Shown piece after piece: positions 44,121-55,609 of a DNA stretch of 64,000 bases. The stretch's first letter is position 1. Each line of letters begins with the position of its first letter. Below the pieces are notes generated by a model. It had not been told where the DNA came from, did no database searches, and worked only from the letters and a program-made list of their open reading frames with translations. The DNA comes from Pachyseris speciosa (lineage: Eukaryota > Cnidaria > Anthozoa > Scleractinia > Pachyseridae): contig JAEMWC010000615.1 of NCBI GenBank assembly GCA_016490735.1, positions 385,001-449,000 of the forward strand, read 5' to 3'. Position numbers and translations under genes: made by a program.

Positions 44121-44764
44121 ATATCATGTTAATAATTAAGCCCAGTCTTGGATAAGGGGATTAGGTAAATCATTAGTATTCAAACTGCCAAGATGGATTA
44201 GGTTAAATGTCTTCCTGCATACTAATAAGTGGATAGGCATACTAATGAGCGTCACTCAAGTACAATAGCAACACTAAACCTACCCAAAAAAGCCCACTGT
44301 TCGTCAACACGGATTGGTCAGTCAAGAATCTATTATGTGCTCGAAATAAACGCGTGCCCTCTGTTGGTTGCGTCACTTTTGCAATTCGTTTGCTGGGATA
44401 ACTTTTCTCCGGGATTTTTAGCTCAAGAAGTTTATCGACCATTACTGGTAAATTGGCTTGCTCAACTGTTAACGATTTCTAAGTTGCTTTGAACGCTTGT
44501 GTATCTGTCTCTCTTGCTTTCCGCTTCATTAGTTATTAGCTAATTATGCAAACATGCAGTTCCCTACATAGGATCTATTTTGAGGGGTTAAAATGCTAAG
44601 GCCAAATTTTATAGATTTATTCATTTAATAAGGGGTGAAATCTCGAACAAAAAGTCCTTTTGAACTTCAAAAGGAACATTTCGTTCCCATTTTAACTTTG
44701 CGCAAGGTACTTCAGTTTAAGTTTCAGTTTAAGTTTCAGTTTATTTTTGCCACTTATTGTTATT
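44121..44764. other. No gene recognised
   Basis: AT-rich, with a small GTTTAAGTTTCAGTTTAAG repeat at about 44715-44745. Open frames on the two strands overlap (44229-44492) and lack domains. Confidence 0.45.
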
Positions 44765-46240
44765 TTAAGGACGGTGCCTCCTATTGCTAGTGCGCATTCG
44801 TTCTGCGCACCACGCAACCATGTTATCTTGCGCGATTACTCGCGCGATTTCCTCAGAAGATTGTTTGTTTTGATGGTTATCGTATTTTTTGTAAGCTCTT
44901 GATTTAGCGGATAGTTTTACTGGATTGGCAACCGGCTGTCTACACCAAAAACCCGTAAACGAAAGTGTTATTGTGGTGTGTTTTATGAAATGACGCTGAG
45001 TCACGCCGGGAAAAGCAATTGAAGGGAAGTGGCAAATAATATGACTTAAGCTTAATCAAAACTTATCGCTGTATAAACTGATTCAAGGGAATCGCTTAAA
45101 AAAGTCATGTGCTACACATATCGGTTTAATACACAACAAATCCGTTTCGGTTTTATTCTTTTATTTTATTGCTGTTTCAACAATAATAAAAAGAAAGATG
45201 TTTTCACCGAACGTAAGATATGACATAACACGATGTCTTACCTTCGTAACTGATGAAAAGATTGAACTTAATTGGCCTGGATAACGGACTGCGAAAATCA
45301 GAAGCAAGGGATCACGAATACTGGCTCTCAAACTGCGTAGTTTTTATCAATTTCAAAACTCCTTCCAGAAAGATAATACAACCACAAGAAACAACTGCGA
45401 AAGTAATTGACAAAACTACAAAACGTGATCTAACGTACGTGTTAGTCTTCCACTTCGCCAGAGCCTAAAAGGGCAAGTTATACTGGAAAAAAACTTTGAA
45501 ATTTACGCAAAATGCACATCTCAAAACGTCTTCGAATTTCCTCTTAGCATTCAAAGCCATCTTCATTGAAAAAATGTCCTCTAATTCCCGAAGAATCAAG
45601 AAAAATTTTTGTTCCAGCATGTGTCGCCATACCAGATATCCCAGCATGCCCAAGGAAAAGACATGCAAATATTTCACTTACTAGGGAGGGGGTAGAGCAA
45701 AAACTGTCTCAAGCCCCCAAAACAGCGCCTTAAAAGTAGAAAATAACCAGTTTAGCTCTAAAAAACGCACTTTGACCCCCACTTTTTACCTCACAAAACG
45801 AAAGTGGTAAGCCTACTCAACACATGGTAATTTTTTCGTAGTTCGCAAAATATATTTAGCCTGTGTTTTTGCTCAACTAAAAGGGAGCAGTCAGAGCCAA
45901 AAAATGCCTCCAATGCAATGATTTTGTAATAAATACCACATAAAAAGTAGTTTTTATATCACCAGTTGCTATGTGTTCCAAGGCTTGTGGTTTGTTGTTG
46001 CCTTGGTATATGTAAACAGGAATTCAAAGGAAATGTTCAGAGAAATATTTCTTCTTTTCTTTTTTGCGAAAAAAATACTTAGTCTCTATTTTTTGCAGCT
46101 TTGAACTTAATTATCTCTGGAAAATGCACGGTTACCCCCAATTTTCTATTCAATTTTCGTTAGCCCTTACCAACATCTACATTTTAGCATAGTGATAATC
46201 CGCGAAAAAATATCTTCGTATTAGGAGGCACCGTCCTTAA
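44765..46240. mobile_element. Non-autonomous TIR DNA transposon, 1.48 kb
   Basis: TTAAGGACGGTGCCTCCTA at 44765-44783 is exactly reverse-complemented at 46222-46240. ATT on each side (44762-44764, 46241-46243) may be a 3-bp target duplication, which would fit PIF/Harbinger or ISL2EU-like elements. The interior has frames of up to 80 codons on both strands without transposase motifs. GGACGGTGCCTCC-type termini are familiar to me from abundant cnidarian repeats. Confidence 0.85.
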
Positions 46241-46608
46241 ATTACAAAATAAATATATATTAAACTACTTGAGATATTAAATGATCACTTGCTCTCATTA
46301 CGTACGTATTTATTTAAAGAGTATATACGAACTATGAGGACTGTTCCAAAAACACTCGAAATATTCATGAGAAGATTGTTGTTACTTTGTTCAAAAGCAA
46401 TTGCAAGTGTGATTGAAATCTTGAGGTATTAACTTCTTGCGCATTTCAAGGACTGAAAAGAACATTCAAAATGAAACCCCGTTTTCTGGACTGGTTATAC
46501 GTCACGTGCACCGAAAGGCAGTGAATTATAATAATTTGATCCATAGCTTAAAAAGTACACGTTATTGAATAAAACTGCAATTTTTTGTCCAAGTTTTCGT
46601 CGAGAATA
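46241..46608. other. No gene recognised
   Basis: AT-rich spacer between two inverted-repeat elements; nothing recognised. Confidence 0.5.
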
Positions 46609-46778
46609 TAGACCCTATGCAAAAATGGACGCCGTTTAAATATTCTTTTGTGTATATTGAAATTGGCGTTCGAGATAACACATTCCTTTGAATTTAGTCC
46701 CAAGATCGAGGCTAGTTGGGGCTGTTTGAATATACACAAAAGGATATTTAAATAGCGGCCATTTTTGCATAGGGTCTA
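46609..46778. mobile_element. 170-bp MITE with ~50-bp inverted repeats
   Basis: TAGACCCTATGCAAAAATGG at the left is mirrored by CCATTTTTGCATAGGGTCTA at the right. Similarity continues inward through TTAAATAT.CTTTTGTGTATATT to make ~50-bp arms. TA at both ends is part of the inverted repeat and compatible with TA target duplication (Tc1/mariner-type). Confidence 0.85.
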
Positions 46779-46781
46779 TGA

Positions 46782-46890
46782 AGGAAGGAAGCAAGCAAAC
46801 AAGCAAGCAAGGGAGGCGGAAAGGAAGAGAGGAAGTAGGGAGGAAGCAAGAAACGAAAGAAAGAAGAAATGAAGACGAAAGATGCAAGAT
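46782..46890. repeat. Purine-rich simple repeat
   Basis: About 105 bp of GAAG/AAGC/GGAA units on the + strand with hardly any pyrimidine (only scattered C), adjoining the MITE. Confidence 0.85.
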
Positions 46891-46946
46891 AGACGCTGAA
46901 GTCATTGTTAAATCATTAACGGCGTGTTATAAAAAATAAAGCATAC

Positions 46947-47264
46947 CCAGACTGTCGGCAAACCAAAGCCGCCCCAGAACATACTCTGTACATCAGTGGT
47001 TAGGACTCTCGGAGTAATAACTGCCCATTTTGTGAACGTTTTTACTTCAGCGCAGGTGACCCCAACTGGAACTATTTTAGGCGTTAGATCCTGCAAATTG
47101 ATTGTGCAGTTATCCGTATTCATCATGCGAAACCCCTTTGGTAGAAAAAATCTCACATGAAGACCGTCTGTCGCCTGTATTCTAACAGGTATCGTCGGAG
47201 CCAGTGTAATGTTCTTGTAGTAGGGCTCTTTACATTCCTCTATGATGAGAGTAGAAGGGGATAC
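46947..47264 (-). CDS. Host-type internal exon, 106 codons, unknown extracellular-like protein
   Basis: Leftward, a frame bounded by acceptor ATTTACAG at 47265-47272 and donor GTATGC at 46941-46946 is exactly 318 bp, phase 0 at both ends. It encodes VSPSTLIIEECKEPYY..., GLHVRFFLPKGFRMMN, three further Cys (DNCTINL, VTCAEV) and ends FWGGFGLPTVW. There are two NxT/S-like sites (KNIT, NCT). The even Cys number within a beta-rich pattern suggests a secreted or surface domain. Codon use is balanced and no stop occurs. I recognise no named family. Flanking exons were not found in the window, so the gene may be fragmented or have long introns. Confidence 0.6.
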
Positions 47265-47365
47265 CTGTAAATTAAAAACAAATACCTTCATTTAATATAA
47301 ATCTACTAGCGTTCTATCACGAATGCCGTTCTCTGTTTGGCTACGCTACTCGCTATCTATTTAAA

Positions 47366-47547
47366 CAATAGAGTGTTTCTGTCGAGGAACTATCGGCTGA
47401 TAGTTGCCCCGCGGGAATTTGATGTTCTTAAAACAAATATTTGCCCGAGAAGCGAAGCTTCGAGCACAAATATGCTAGTTTTCAGAACATCAAATGTCCA
47501 AGGGGCAACTATCAGACCGATAGTTCCGAGACATAAACACTCTATTG
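47366..47547. mobile_element. Foldback element, 182 bp
   Basis: CAATAGAGTGTTTCTGTC at the left and GACATAAACACTCTATTG at the right start long arms. The arms pair almost to the centre, where GAAGCGAAGCTTC forms the tip. The whole element would fold into one ~80-bp hairpin. Typical foldback or MITE structure. Confidence 0.85.
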
Positions 47548-47555
47548 TCTTTATT

Positions 47556-47847
47556 GTTCACCACTAAATTTTCTTCCGCGCGCCACTTCAAAAACTTCAA
47601 AAAAACAACGCGCCACAAAAAAAACAACACTTCAAAAACACTTCAAAACGCTTGTTTAGTAGCGAAAATTTTTCACGGACGACTACTATCCATCCGGGTA
47701 TTTTTCTCGGACGGGCACTATGGGCTGATAGTGTCTCCGATAGTCTCGCGATAGTGTTCATCCGCGGAGGCTCCGCGGATGAACACTATCGCGTCACGTG
47801 ATCAGTTTAAACCAATAAGAATCGGAGAAAATTTAGTGGTGAACTAT
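47556..47847. mobile_element. MITE with GTTCACCACTAAATTTTC inverted ends and internal 47-nt palindrome
   Basis: GTTCACCACTAAATTTTCT at about 47557 is reverse-complemented at about 47828-47846. Inside, 47747-47793 is a palindrome with 23-bp arms (CGCGATAGTGTTCATCCGCG...) and a single-base centre. Sub-motifs such as TGATAGT and GATAGTGT are shared with the adjoining foldback element, so the two are probably related or nested. Confidence 0.8.
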
Positions 47848-47884
47848 AATCTGTGATAGATAGTCAGTAGCGATTGTCAACGAA

Positions 47885-47950
47885 ATGGCGCCCGCTTCTT
47901 CGGGTTTTCGAAGTGTCTGCGAGGAGGAATTAGATAATTTACTTGTTTAG
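47885..47950 (+). pseudogene. 21-codon ORF resembling the start of a KIAA1958-like gene
   Basis: ATG at 47885 opens MAPASSGFRSVCEEELDNLL and stops at TAG 47948-47950. The FRSV..EELD.LL pattern resembles the N-terminus of KIAA1958/QRICH-like proteins (tyrosine-recombinase-derived, multi-copy in cnidarians) as I remember it. Nothing of the rest is seen. Very short, so low certainty. Confidence 0.2.
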
Positions 47951-48379
47951 TTTTGAACCACTAGTAGATTTATGCTAAAACAATCAGATTATTCGCTCTC
48001 GATTTCTATGCGTGATAGCAGATCATCAGCAATCACGCGATAGAAATCTCGAGCTCATAATCTAATTGTTAAATTTACCTACGAAACAAACTGCTTGGAA
48101 GTTTAGGTCCGAAACTTTCTTAAAGCTAGCTGATGCTTGCAAGACGTAAAGGAGGCATCGTTTTTTAGGTGGATTCTTATTGACGTGAAACGTAGAATAC
48201 CATGATTGTCATTAATGTCACATGGACGTTCCGATCTGTTCAGAGGCTTGATCAAGCAACATTAATGGTAGGTAGTAACTTTAATTCAACTCGGGTTGAT
48301 GAGGCTGATTAGGCCCCTAGAAATACATGCTAATATGAGGAGAAAAGTATAAAAATATCAAAGATTACATGATCAATTA
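47951..48379. other. No gene recognised
   Basis: AT-rich spacer. ATTCGCTCTCGATTTCTATGCG at about 47991 and a partial complement near 48028 form a weak inverted repeat. Confidence 0.4.
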
Positions 48380-48690
48380 ATGACTAACATTCTATCTATA
48401 TCAATAAATATATTAAAACATCATAGTAAACTGTACATTTCAAATGTAACTCTCTTGTCGTCTGGTAAAGAATTCCACTCTCTGGCACCAATAAAAGTTG
48501 TAGATTTTAAGCCAAAGTTTATAGTTTTCTTACGTGGGACGGCGAGTTTGTTGGTGCCTCTCAAGCGCTTCACATTATTACGTACGCATATCCGTACGTA
48601 CGTATATCCCGGTAACATACCGTTTACAGCTTTAAAAATTTATATGGCAATGTCCTGTAGGCAACTATTGGACAAAGTTAAGCCGTAGTC
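48380..48690 (-). mobile_element. LINE C-terminal fragment, leftward
   Basis: A leftward frame (48421-48618) encodes LRGTNKLAVPRKKTINFG and GAREWNSLPDDKR, the conserved end of CR1/L2-type ORF2 proteins. Similarity extends to about 48690 upstream and into the 3' UTR. No RT remains. Confidence 0.78.
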
Positions 48691-50140
48691 ATCATCCCAT
48701 GAAGTGGCACCCGTTCGCTCTAGACACACCTTTGGGCTCTAACATTAACTCATTTCTGTCTGGCTCTGTAATTTATGCGTTCTCAGGGGCGCATGCTTTG
48801 AAAACCTGCAACTTTCACAAATCCCGGACTGTGGTTGAAATTAGCCAATGTGATAGCCAAATGCTTAGTTGTTTAGACGTTACCACCCCCAAAATCCCAA
48901 TTTTCATAGAATATGACCGTTTATTCTGTTGCAAACCAAAAATTGGCTTTCAACGCCCTCGGACAACACCAAAAAGCTGCAACTTTTGTCTTGAACTTTT
49001 AAAGACAAAAAATCCTCTTGAAGCTAAAAGTCTACATTGGCAGTAAACTTAAACTCCTCGTCTTCCAATCAGTTTCACATTTTTCTGCTCACTTCTTTCG
49101 CGCGAAGTGGATAACGTTATTTGATTACCGTTCCTCCTACCGTCTGTAATTTTCGCGTTTGTGACCCAAAGGAATTCTGGGATATTCTTCGATAGCAGCC
49201 GCATAGCAGTCCGCCAATTTCCATTTCAGATATTTCTTATAAGTGTCGAGCCACCCGGTCCTGCTGACAAAATACTGCTCCGATTGCATTATTTACAAGT
49301 CAAAACTTGCCAGAATTGCCATGTCAAGTCCCGGAATCCACTCACAGAACGACTAAAGACACAACTTCACTCCGTGAATTGCCACCACTTGCTCGAAAAC
49401 TTTAAGCGGCTCACTTGGTGTGAAATTGCTTCTCACCTTTGTTTTCTTTCAAAGGATTGCCTCTATCCATCAACCCAGCTTTATGATGCTAGGCAGGGGG
49501 CTTCTGAGGTGGAAAATGGCTCGAAAAACACACTTATAAATCAAATAAGTAACGAATTGTAGCTGCAGTAATCGTTTAGAAATAAACGACACTGGCTAGC
49601 GTGACAAGCGTGACATGAAAGATAGAGCCTTCGATGTTGTGGACCAACGAAATCTCCGTGGTAACCCCTCATATGGAATAACCAGATCGACTTCACCTCA
49701 ACCCCTCGAAAATTACAGAAAAACACGTACAAAATGACGGACAGAAATGAGCTAAGCCTTTCCAGCTTATGCTAATCAGATTACATACGGGTTGTAGAGG
49801 CGCACCTTTGAAGAAATTGATAGCTTGTTCTTTAGCCTGGCGGTCAAATGCTTTGAACGTCTTGTACTTATTGTGCTTGAGCTGTGAATTTAAGACGGTA
49901 TTTTTTCTGCATGCTTGTCTACTTACCTTCAGACTGTGTTGACAGATTTTGTCGCCACATTTCCAATCGTTTCGTGGACACAAAAAGTGGAAGGAGGATT
50001 TTGTCACCATTATTATCAAAACAAAGCCCGCTTTTATGCAGAAAAGCAGGGGGAAAGCGGTTCCCCTAAACGTTCCACCATTATTCCCCTTCTCCGCAGC
50101 TGTGAAATCAAAGCAAGTTGCTAAAAGGAAGTTCTCACTT
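48691..50140. other. No certain gene
   Basis: Several 60-150-codon frames overlap on both strands (for example 49161-49562 + and 49693-50148 -). A leftward stretch ends in a strong donor-like AAG|GTAAGTAG near 49935, so an exon here is possible, but no domain supports any frame and opposite-strand frames are equally open. I leave it unassigned. Confidence 0.4.
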
Positions 50141-50142
50141 CT

Positions 50143-50527
50143 GTGCACACGTCCGTACCGGCACTCAATCCATCAAATAAATCGACTTTCTCAGCCTCTT
50201 CATCCAGCGAAAGTCGGGTATCTACGGTCCTAGAAGCCGATTACAAGAAGCTGGAAGAAACACTTAACGACCTTCGGAATCTAATTTCATCGAAGGCAGA
50301 TATGCAAATGACAAAAGCTAAAAATACCGCGCTCGATTGCACTCAGCTAAAAATAGAGGATATATAGCGCCCTTTGAAACGATTTGAACAAGCTGAAAGA
50401 TTAACTTGATGCTGGAAGAGTGCTACACCACAGTCAGAACCTCAGAAAATGAACGTCACAGTTTGATCACTACAGTAAAGTTAATCAACGACTACGAGGC
50501 AAGAGCCACTCATCATGCTGACAGCTC
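50143..50527 (+). pseudogene. Possible coiled-coil protein remnant
   Basis: The frame from 50143 has a Ser-rich stretch and then heptad-like EADYKKLEETLNDLRNLISS and stops at 50365-50367. After two frame changes a second heptad-like stretch starts MLEECYTTVRTSENERHSL at about 50409 and ends at about 50534. Together they look like a processed or element-derived coiled-coil gene remnant. It ends just before the left TIR of the Harbinger-like element. No family named. Confidence 0.3.
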
Positions 50528-50774
50528 AACATAAACTGATGGTGCCTCTTCAGCCCGGTTTACACGACAAGTTTTTGGGCCCGGCACTCCTAAATTTCGG
50601 CTAGGGCCAATTTTTTTGGCCCGCTACTGTCCCATTTACACGACACAATTTTCCTGGATAAGGGCGAGCCCGGTTTTGTGGTTAGGCACTCCGGAAACGG
50701 AAAACGGCACCGTGAATGTCCGAGCAAGTCGATGCTGGTGTCATCGGCTTAACTACTTTTGGGCAGATTCTTCA

Positions 50775-51963
50775 TGTACGCCAGGCGTTTTCAAGATGGC
50801 GGACGTCAACATAGCATGTGCTATTTTGCGAACAGATGTGTTATCAGGAAAGAAGCCAACTCCTTTTATTCTTATTGTGCTCATCTCAAAAGGCGCAGGT
50901 TGTTTTTCGTTCAGGCAGTTTTAGCAGTACCCAAGAACCAACACCTGGTTTGAGATAGTAAAAGAATCTTACAGTGAGGAACTGTGGTATGAAAATTTCC
51001 GAGTTACCAAGGAAACGTTCTCGTTCATCTTAAATGAAATTCGTGGGGATATATCTCGTAAGGATACAGCTATGCGAAATGCTGTCTCTGCTGAACGCCG
51101 ATTTGCTTTAACCCTCTACTACTTGGCATCAACAGCAGAATTCAGAACAATTGCACATCGCTTTGGTTTTTCAACTTCATTTGTATGCATCTGCGTCAAA
51201 GAGGTTTCCGAGGTCATAAATCGAAAGTTGCCCAGAGTAATAAACTTTTCCCAGGGTGATGATCTAGTCCAAGTAATAGACGGTTATGAGGAAAGATGGG
51301 GGATACCAATGTGTGCCGGGGCCAATAACGGCACACGTATTGCTATTATCGCTCCTAAAGAATGTCAAGCTGACTACGTCAATAGAAAAGGATTCCATAA
51401 CATTATTATGCAAGCTGTTGTGGATTGTAATTATAGATTCAGAGATGTGGTAATTGGATGGCCAGGGAGTGTACATGACGCCCGGGTATTGTGCAATTCG
51501 TCCATTTACAAGAAGGGCAAAGAAAACAAACTTTTTCCATGGATTCAGACTAAACAAATCAGAGATCAGGACATACACCCTTTTCTTATTGGAGATCCTG
51601 CTTATCCTTTTATATCTTGGCTGATGAAGCCTTACCCAGACAACAGCAGCACACCCAGGATTGAACGTGTTTTTAATTATTGTCTGAGTCGTGCAAGGAT
51701 GACTGTCGAAGACATGTTTGGACGATGGAAAGGCAGGTTTTCTCGTTTTTTCGAAACGTGTAGATATGGCTGTGACCTCACTTATTCCCCTCACAAAAGC
51801 ATCCTGCATCCTTCACAACTTGTGTGAAATACAAAATAACAACTTTCTTCCTGAGTGGGAAGAAGTAAATTCCTCTTCGCAAGAACCAGTTGTGCATGAA
51901 GACCATGATATAGAAAGAAGAGATGCTGAGGATGTCCGTGGGACCTTGGCAGAATATTTTTAG
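50775..51963 (+). pseudogene. PIF/Harbinger DDE transposase
   Basis: Coding starts upstream of the ATG at 51072: an N-terminal region with YENFRVTKETFSFILNEI is readable from about 50940, and earlier frames from about 50775 may belong. In the 251-codon frame the DDE_Tnp_4 landmarks are clear: CAGANNGTRIAI (residues 81-92), NRKGFHNIIMQAVVD, GWPGSVHDARVL, IGDPAYP (Asp175) and ARMTVEDMFGRWKGRF (Glu213). The first catalytic Asp of the usual GxxDG is Asn86. A frameshift near 51740 moves the C-terminus (SILHNLCEIQNN, GTLAEYF) to another frame ending at 51963. The enzyme would cut and move the element; this copy is inactive. Confidence 0.9.
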
Positions 51964-52861
51964 CCCAACAAGCATGTTAACATTTTTGCACTAGTTAGAA
52001 CTGTCGTTACTGCGACATACATTCCTTCTTTAGCATTTACTTGAGGCCCCTGAAGTACTGTACATTAGTTTACTACATGTATAATGATCCAGAAAAATAG
52101 CAAGATTGTTGATTGTAAGAACATGAATACTCAGCAGTAGACTGTACCTTTCTGTTCAAGTTTTGATAATAGTGAGTGACACAATGAATAATAGTCATTA
52201 ACTACAATACAATCTTGCAGTTTATTTCTACAAACACACTCACTGTACAAGGCGCTGTGCGGCAAAGCTAGCCTTTCATTAAAGAACAAGCAACATAACT
52301 TGAACGGAAAAATTAATGATGAAATATCTCTTCATCTGATCTTTGAAAGGGAACCAGACATCTTTACAACACTCACTTTCAAACAAAACTTTGAAGGCTT
52401 TGCATGCCGGGTAGCTCAAAAGCCAATTTACTGTTTTAATAATACAAACATAATTTAAAATATGAAGTAGAATGATCCAATGAAGCATTGGTGTTGCTAC
52501 TGGAATGGCTTCCATAGAAACTTGTGGAGGAAAAGTTTGCATTAACAGGAAGGTTGAAATCATAAGTTACATGTAGGTTTGGAGGGGAGGCTTCAATATG
52601 AGGTCCTGGTACATAACCCATCATCATCTGAAGCATCTTCATCTCGTGTTCACGTTCTTCCCGTCTTCTTTGGTTTTCCAAGATGCTTTGCTGTAATCTA
52701 AATTCGTGCTCCTTTTGAAGTTTTGTTTCCTCCCACTGCTGAAGTCTGCAAAAAAAGTCAAACACTCCATTATTAAATAAACTGTAATTGAGCAAGTTAC
52801 CTTGTCAAACACATGCGGCACCTACCCTCCCCTATCCCAACATTAACACTAACTTTTTAAC

Positions 52862-53455
52862 TTATCATACATACATACATACATACATACATACATACAT
52901 ACATACATACATACATAAACTTTATTTTCTCTCGAATTTCAGTGTAGCTTGCAAGAGCTAATATCTTCGAGAAAACATAAAAAGAAAGTATATCTACACA
53001 AAACAACTAAAATACACAGTATTTACAAGTATATATTACATATCATCAGAAATTTAAGCAGCAAAAGTGAAAATAAGCGAAAGCGATTACACAAAGATAC
53101 GGCCCTGGATTTCCCTCTTAAAATCAGTAAATGCACTTATACGGATAGAGTTAGGCAGAGTATTCCATAGCTTAGGTGAGAAGAAAGAAAACGAATTAAG
53201 GCCATAACTAGTTGTTCTAGGTTTTCTAAGTGACAGTATGTTATCACCGCGAAGATTATAAGAAGAGGTCCGAAGTGAAAACATATCTTTCATATAAGCC
53301 AGAAAATGAGTGAAAAACAGGCTCTTATATAATAATATAAGGAGTTTCTGAACGCGCTTATTGCATAAGGAATTAGTGTTGACTCTAGTGAGAAGGCTAT
53401 CATATGGAGACAAGAAATCCCCAAGAATAAGTCTAAGTATTCTCTTGTTTAGCAG
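52862..53455 (-). mobile_element. LINE 3' end in intron, with (TATG)n tail
   Basis: A leftward frame (53087-53413) encodes SSYNLRGDNILSLRKPRTTS and FFSPKLWNTLPNSIR, a LINE ORF2 C-terminus. It is followed by a short 3' UTR and a tail of ~13 TATG units (CATA on the + strand, 52866-52917). It lies within the last intron of the SANT-like gene, so it arrived after the Harbinger element or with its ancestor copy. Confidence 0.88.
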
Positions 53456-53755
53456 GAACTTTTGGGGTTAGGAGAGGGGTAGGTGCACAGTTGCCCAGAT
53501 ACTGACATAAAATCTCATAGTTCCAATACATGTATGATGTCTTTCATCCTCACCTCAATTACCCTGATCTAAGGACTTGAGTATTGTAACTCACTCTAAA
53601 ATTAAGTCACATTACCTGCTAAAATCAGAACTTGAGGCATCCTGGAATTTCTGAAACAGAACATCCAATGACTTTTCCACATTACTTTTCCTTTTTCTCT
53701 TTGTTGTGGTGGCAGCTGTTTTGTTTTCTTTTGGAGGTAAAATGTCTTTGCCATC

Positions 53756-53935
53756 ATTTGCACTGGTATGGTCACCAGTCTTGCCATTTTCTGCTTCCCT
53801 ATTCTTATCGAGACCATCAACAGTGGTATGGTCACCAGTCATGCCATGTTCTACTTCTCTATTCTTATCGAGACCTGCAACAGTGGTATGGTCACCAGTC
53901 TTGCCATTTTCTACTTCCCTAGTTTTATCAAAACC
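53756..53935. repeat. Three 60-bp coding tandem repeats
   Basis: Units beginning (C)A(C/G)TGGTATGGTCACCAGTC recur every 60 bp, differing at a few sites. Each encodes 20 residues on the leftward strand, so the period preserves the frame of the SANT-gene exon. Confidence 0.92.
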
Positions 53936-53973
53936 TGCAATGAGTAATACAATCCAGTGGTGCTTACAATAAT

Positions 53974-54052
53974 TTTGGACCCACTGAAACAGTTTTTTGA
54001 ATAGGACATTAATATTATGTCCTATTTAAAAAACTGTTTCAGTGGGTCCAAA
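53974..54052. repeat. 79-nt hairpin (37-bp arms)
   Basis: TTTGGACCCACTGAAACAG at the left and CTGTTTCAGTGGGTCCAAA at the right start arms that pair almost perfectly to the centre (ATTAATATTA). A tiny foldback element in the intron of the SANT-like gene. Confidence 0.9.
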
Positions 54053-54641
54053 CACTTGCAGGAGAATTTGTTGTTTGGTCATGGAAAGTTAGTGCAAATT
54101 CCTGTGTTAACATGAGATTGTTAGTGCAATTTTTGTTGAATAGAGACGAACACATTTTTTCTATGCCTGAAATAAGGCCACTGAAAAGTTAATTGGTACT
54201 CGTTTACTCCAAGAGATCCCCTAAAATTCGAACTAATTAGCGGTAATAACTAATAAATATATCAATAACATGTATAATGATAATGTTGACAACATTATAG
54301 ACTTTGCTCCAGGAATGCTTTTCACTTGGAATTTAACATAGCAATTTATATTGTTGAACAGCTGTTAATTAATTTACTCTCTGCAAGCAGAGAATTTTAC
54401 TTGCCCACACAAGGATCAAGTTTACAGATATTGACATGTTAGACTCTGCCAATGATATTGCAAAAATCTTTGTGTTCACTCATTACTATTTTGTTTCTGA
54501 TAATAAGGAAGAGGAAAATCAATCAGTTTTTTGTTTCATAAAAAAAATTAGAAGTAAAATTAATTTTAATTTAAAAGCAATTTTAATGGTTAATTACATT
54601 ATTCTGGAAGACACTTAAATTAGAGCAGAAGCATGACTTAC
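54053..54641. other. Intron-like sequence
   Basis: AT-rich, lacks coding features on either strand; lies between the repeat exon and zinc-ribbon exon of the SANT-like gene. Confidence 0.45.
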
Positions 54642-55141
54642 TTTCCAGTATGTCATCTGAGTTCCTGACATCACAGACACAATTTGGGCACACAAATTCA
54701 TCGTCATCAGAATAAACTTTGATCACCCCACAGTGAGCACATGAACTCCAGCTGTTTGTATAATTTGCTCATAGTTGCACGTTTCACATTTCCTAAGATA
54801 TGTTTCCCCTTGCCCATACTTTTGTGTGAGTTCTGCCTCAACATCTGTAATGAAATATACTGTGATCAACACTATGCATCGTTTCTGGAGTGTGGAATAA
54901 AATATACATGCAGTGAGATGGTTATTACATCTGAGTGCTCTGACCTATTCTCCGTCAACTGCAACATGGCAAGTTTCATACTTAAAGGCACCTAAAACGT
55001 TTCCTTCAATCCTGGATATTTCTTTACAGATCACTAGTCTGAAAAACAGAGTTCTACCCTCCCTATATTTCTATCCTTTCTGCAAGTCACAACTAAACAG
55101 CATCACTTATCGAGCATCTTCAGGCAGTGTACTAATTAATT

Positions 55142-55349
55142 AGAATACCTCACAAATTAATGAGACTAGGTAAGCTGAAAGCCACTCATTGAACACAATG
55201 GCCAGTTGGTAGATTTACAATTTCATTGCTTATTTTATTCATGTGGATATTCGGTCCTTAGTATTAGCTATGCCATGCACATGGCGACAGTGACCAATAA
55301 GTGGCTTTCAACTTACCTAGACACATTAATATTATTTGTGAGGTATTCT
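55142..55349. mobile_element. MITE, ~208 bp
   Basis: AGAATACCTCACAAATTAAT at the left pairs with ATTATTTGTGAGGTATTCT at the right. The arms extend inward through AGGTAAG(C/T)TGAAAGCCACT for ~50 bp with small gaps. Confidence 0.85.
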
Positions 55350-55609
55350 TGTCACTCCAAGCTGCATCCCACAAGTTTAACATCTTCAATGTACTAATTT
55401 GTTTTCTTTCTAGGATTATACTATTTATGAAAGAAAAATACATTCAGTTCCTGCAAATCTCGTTTGAGAAGTCTCTCATGATTGAATGTTGTCCTTGTAC
55501 TCACTTTGTGGGGCTGAAGTTTCAATGTCCTCACTTTCAGCCATGGTGTTAATTATAACTGGTGGTTCAATGTTATGCTTAGTTTGACAAAAATGCATCC
55601 ATTTTCTGA

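Noticed and set aside
51264..51809. 181-codon leftward ORF
   Set aside because: Antisense of the Harbinger transposase, whose catalytic motifs are on the + strand.
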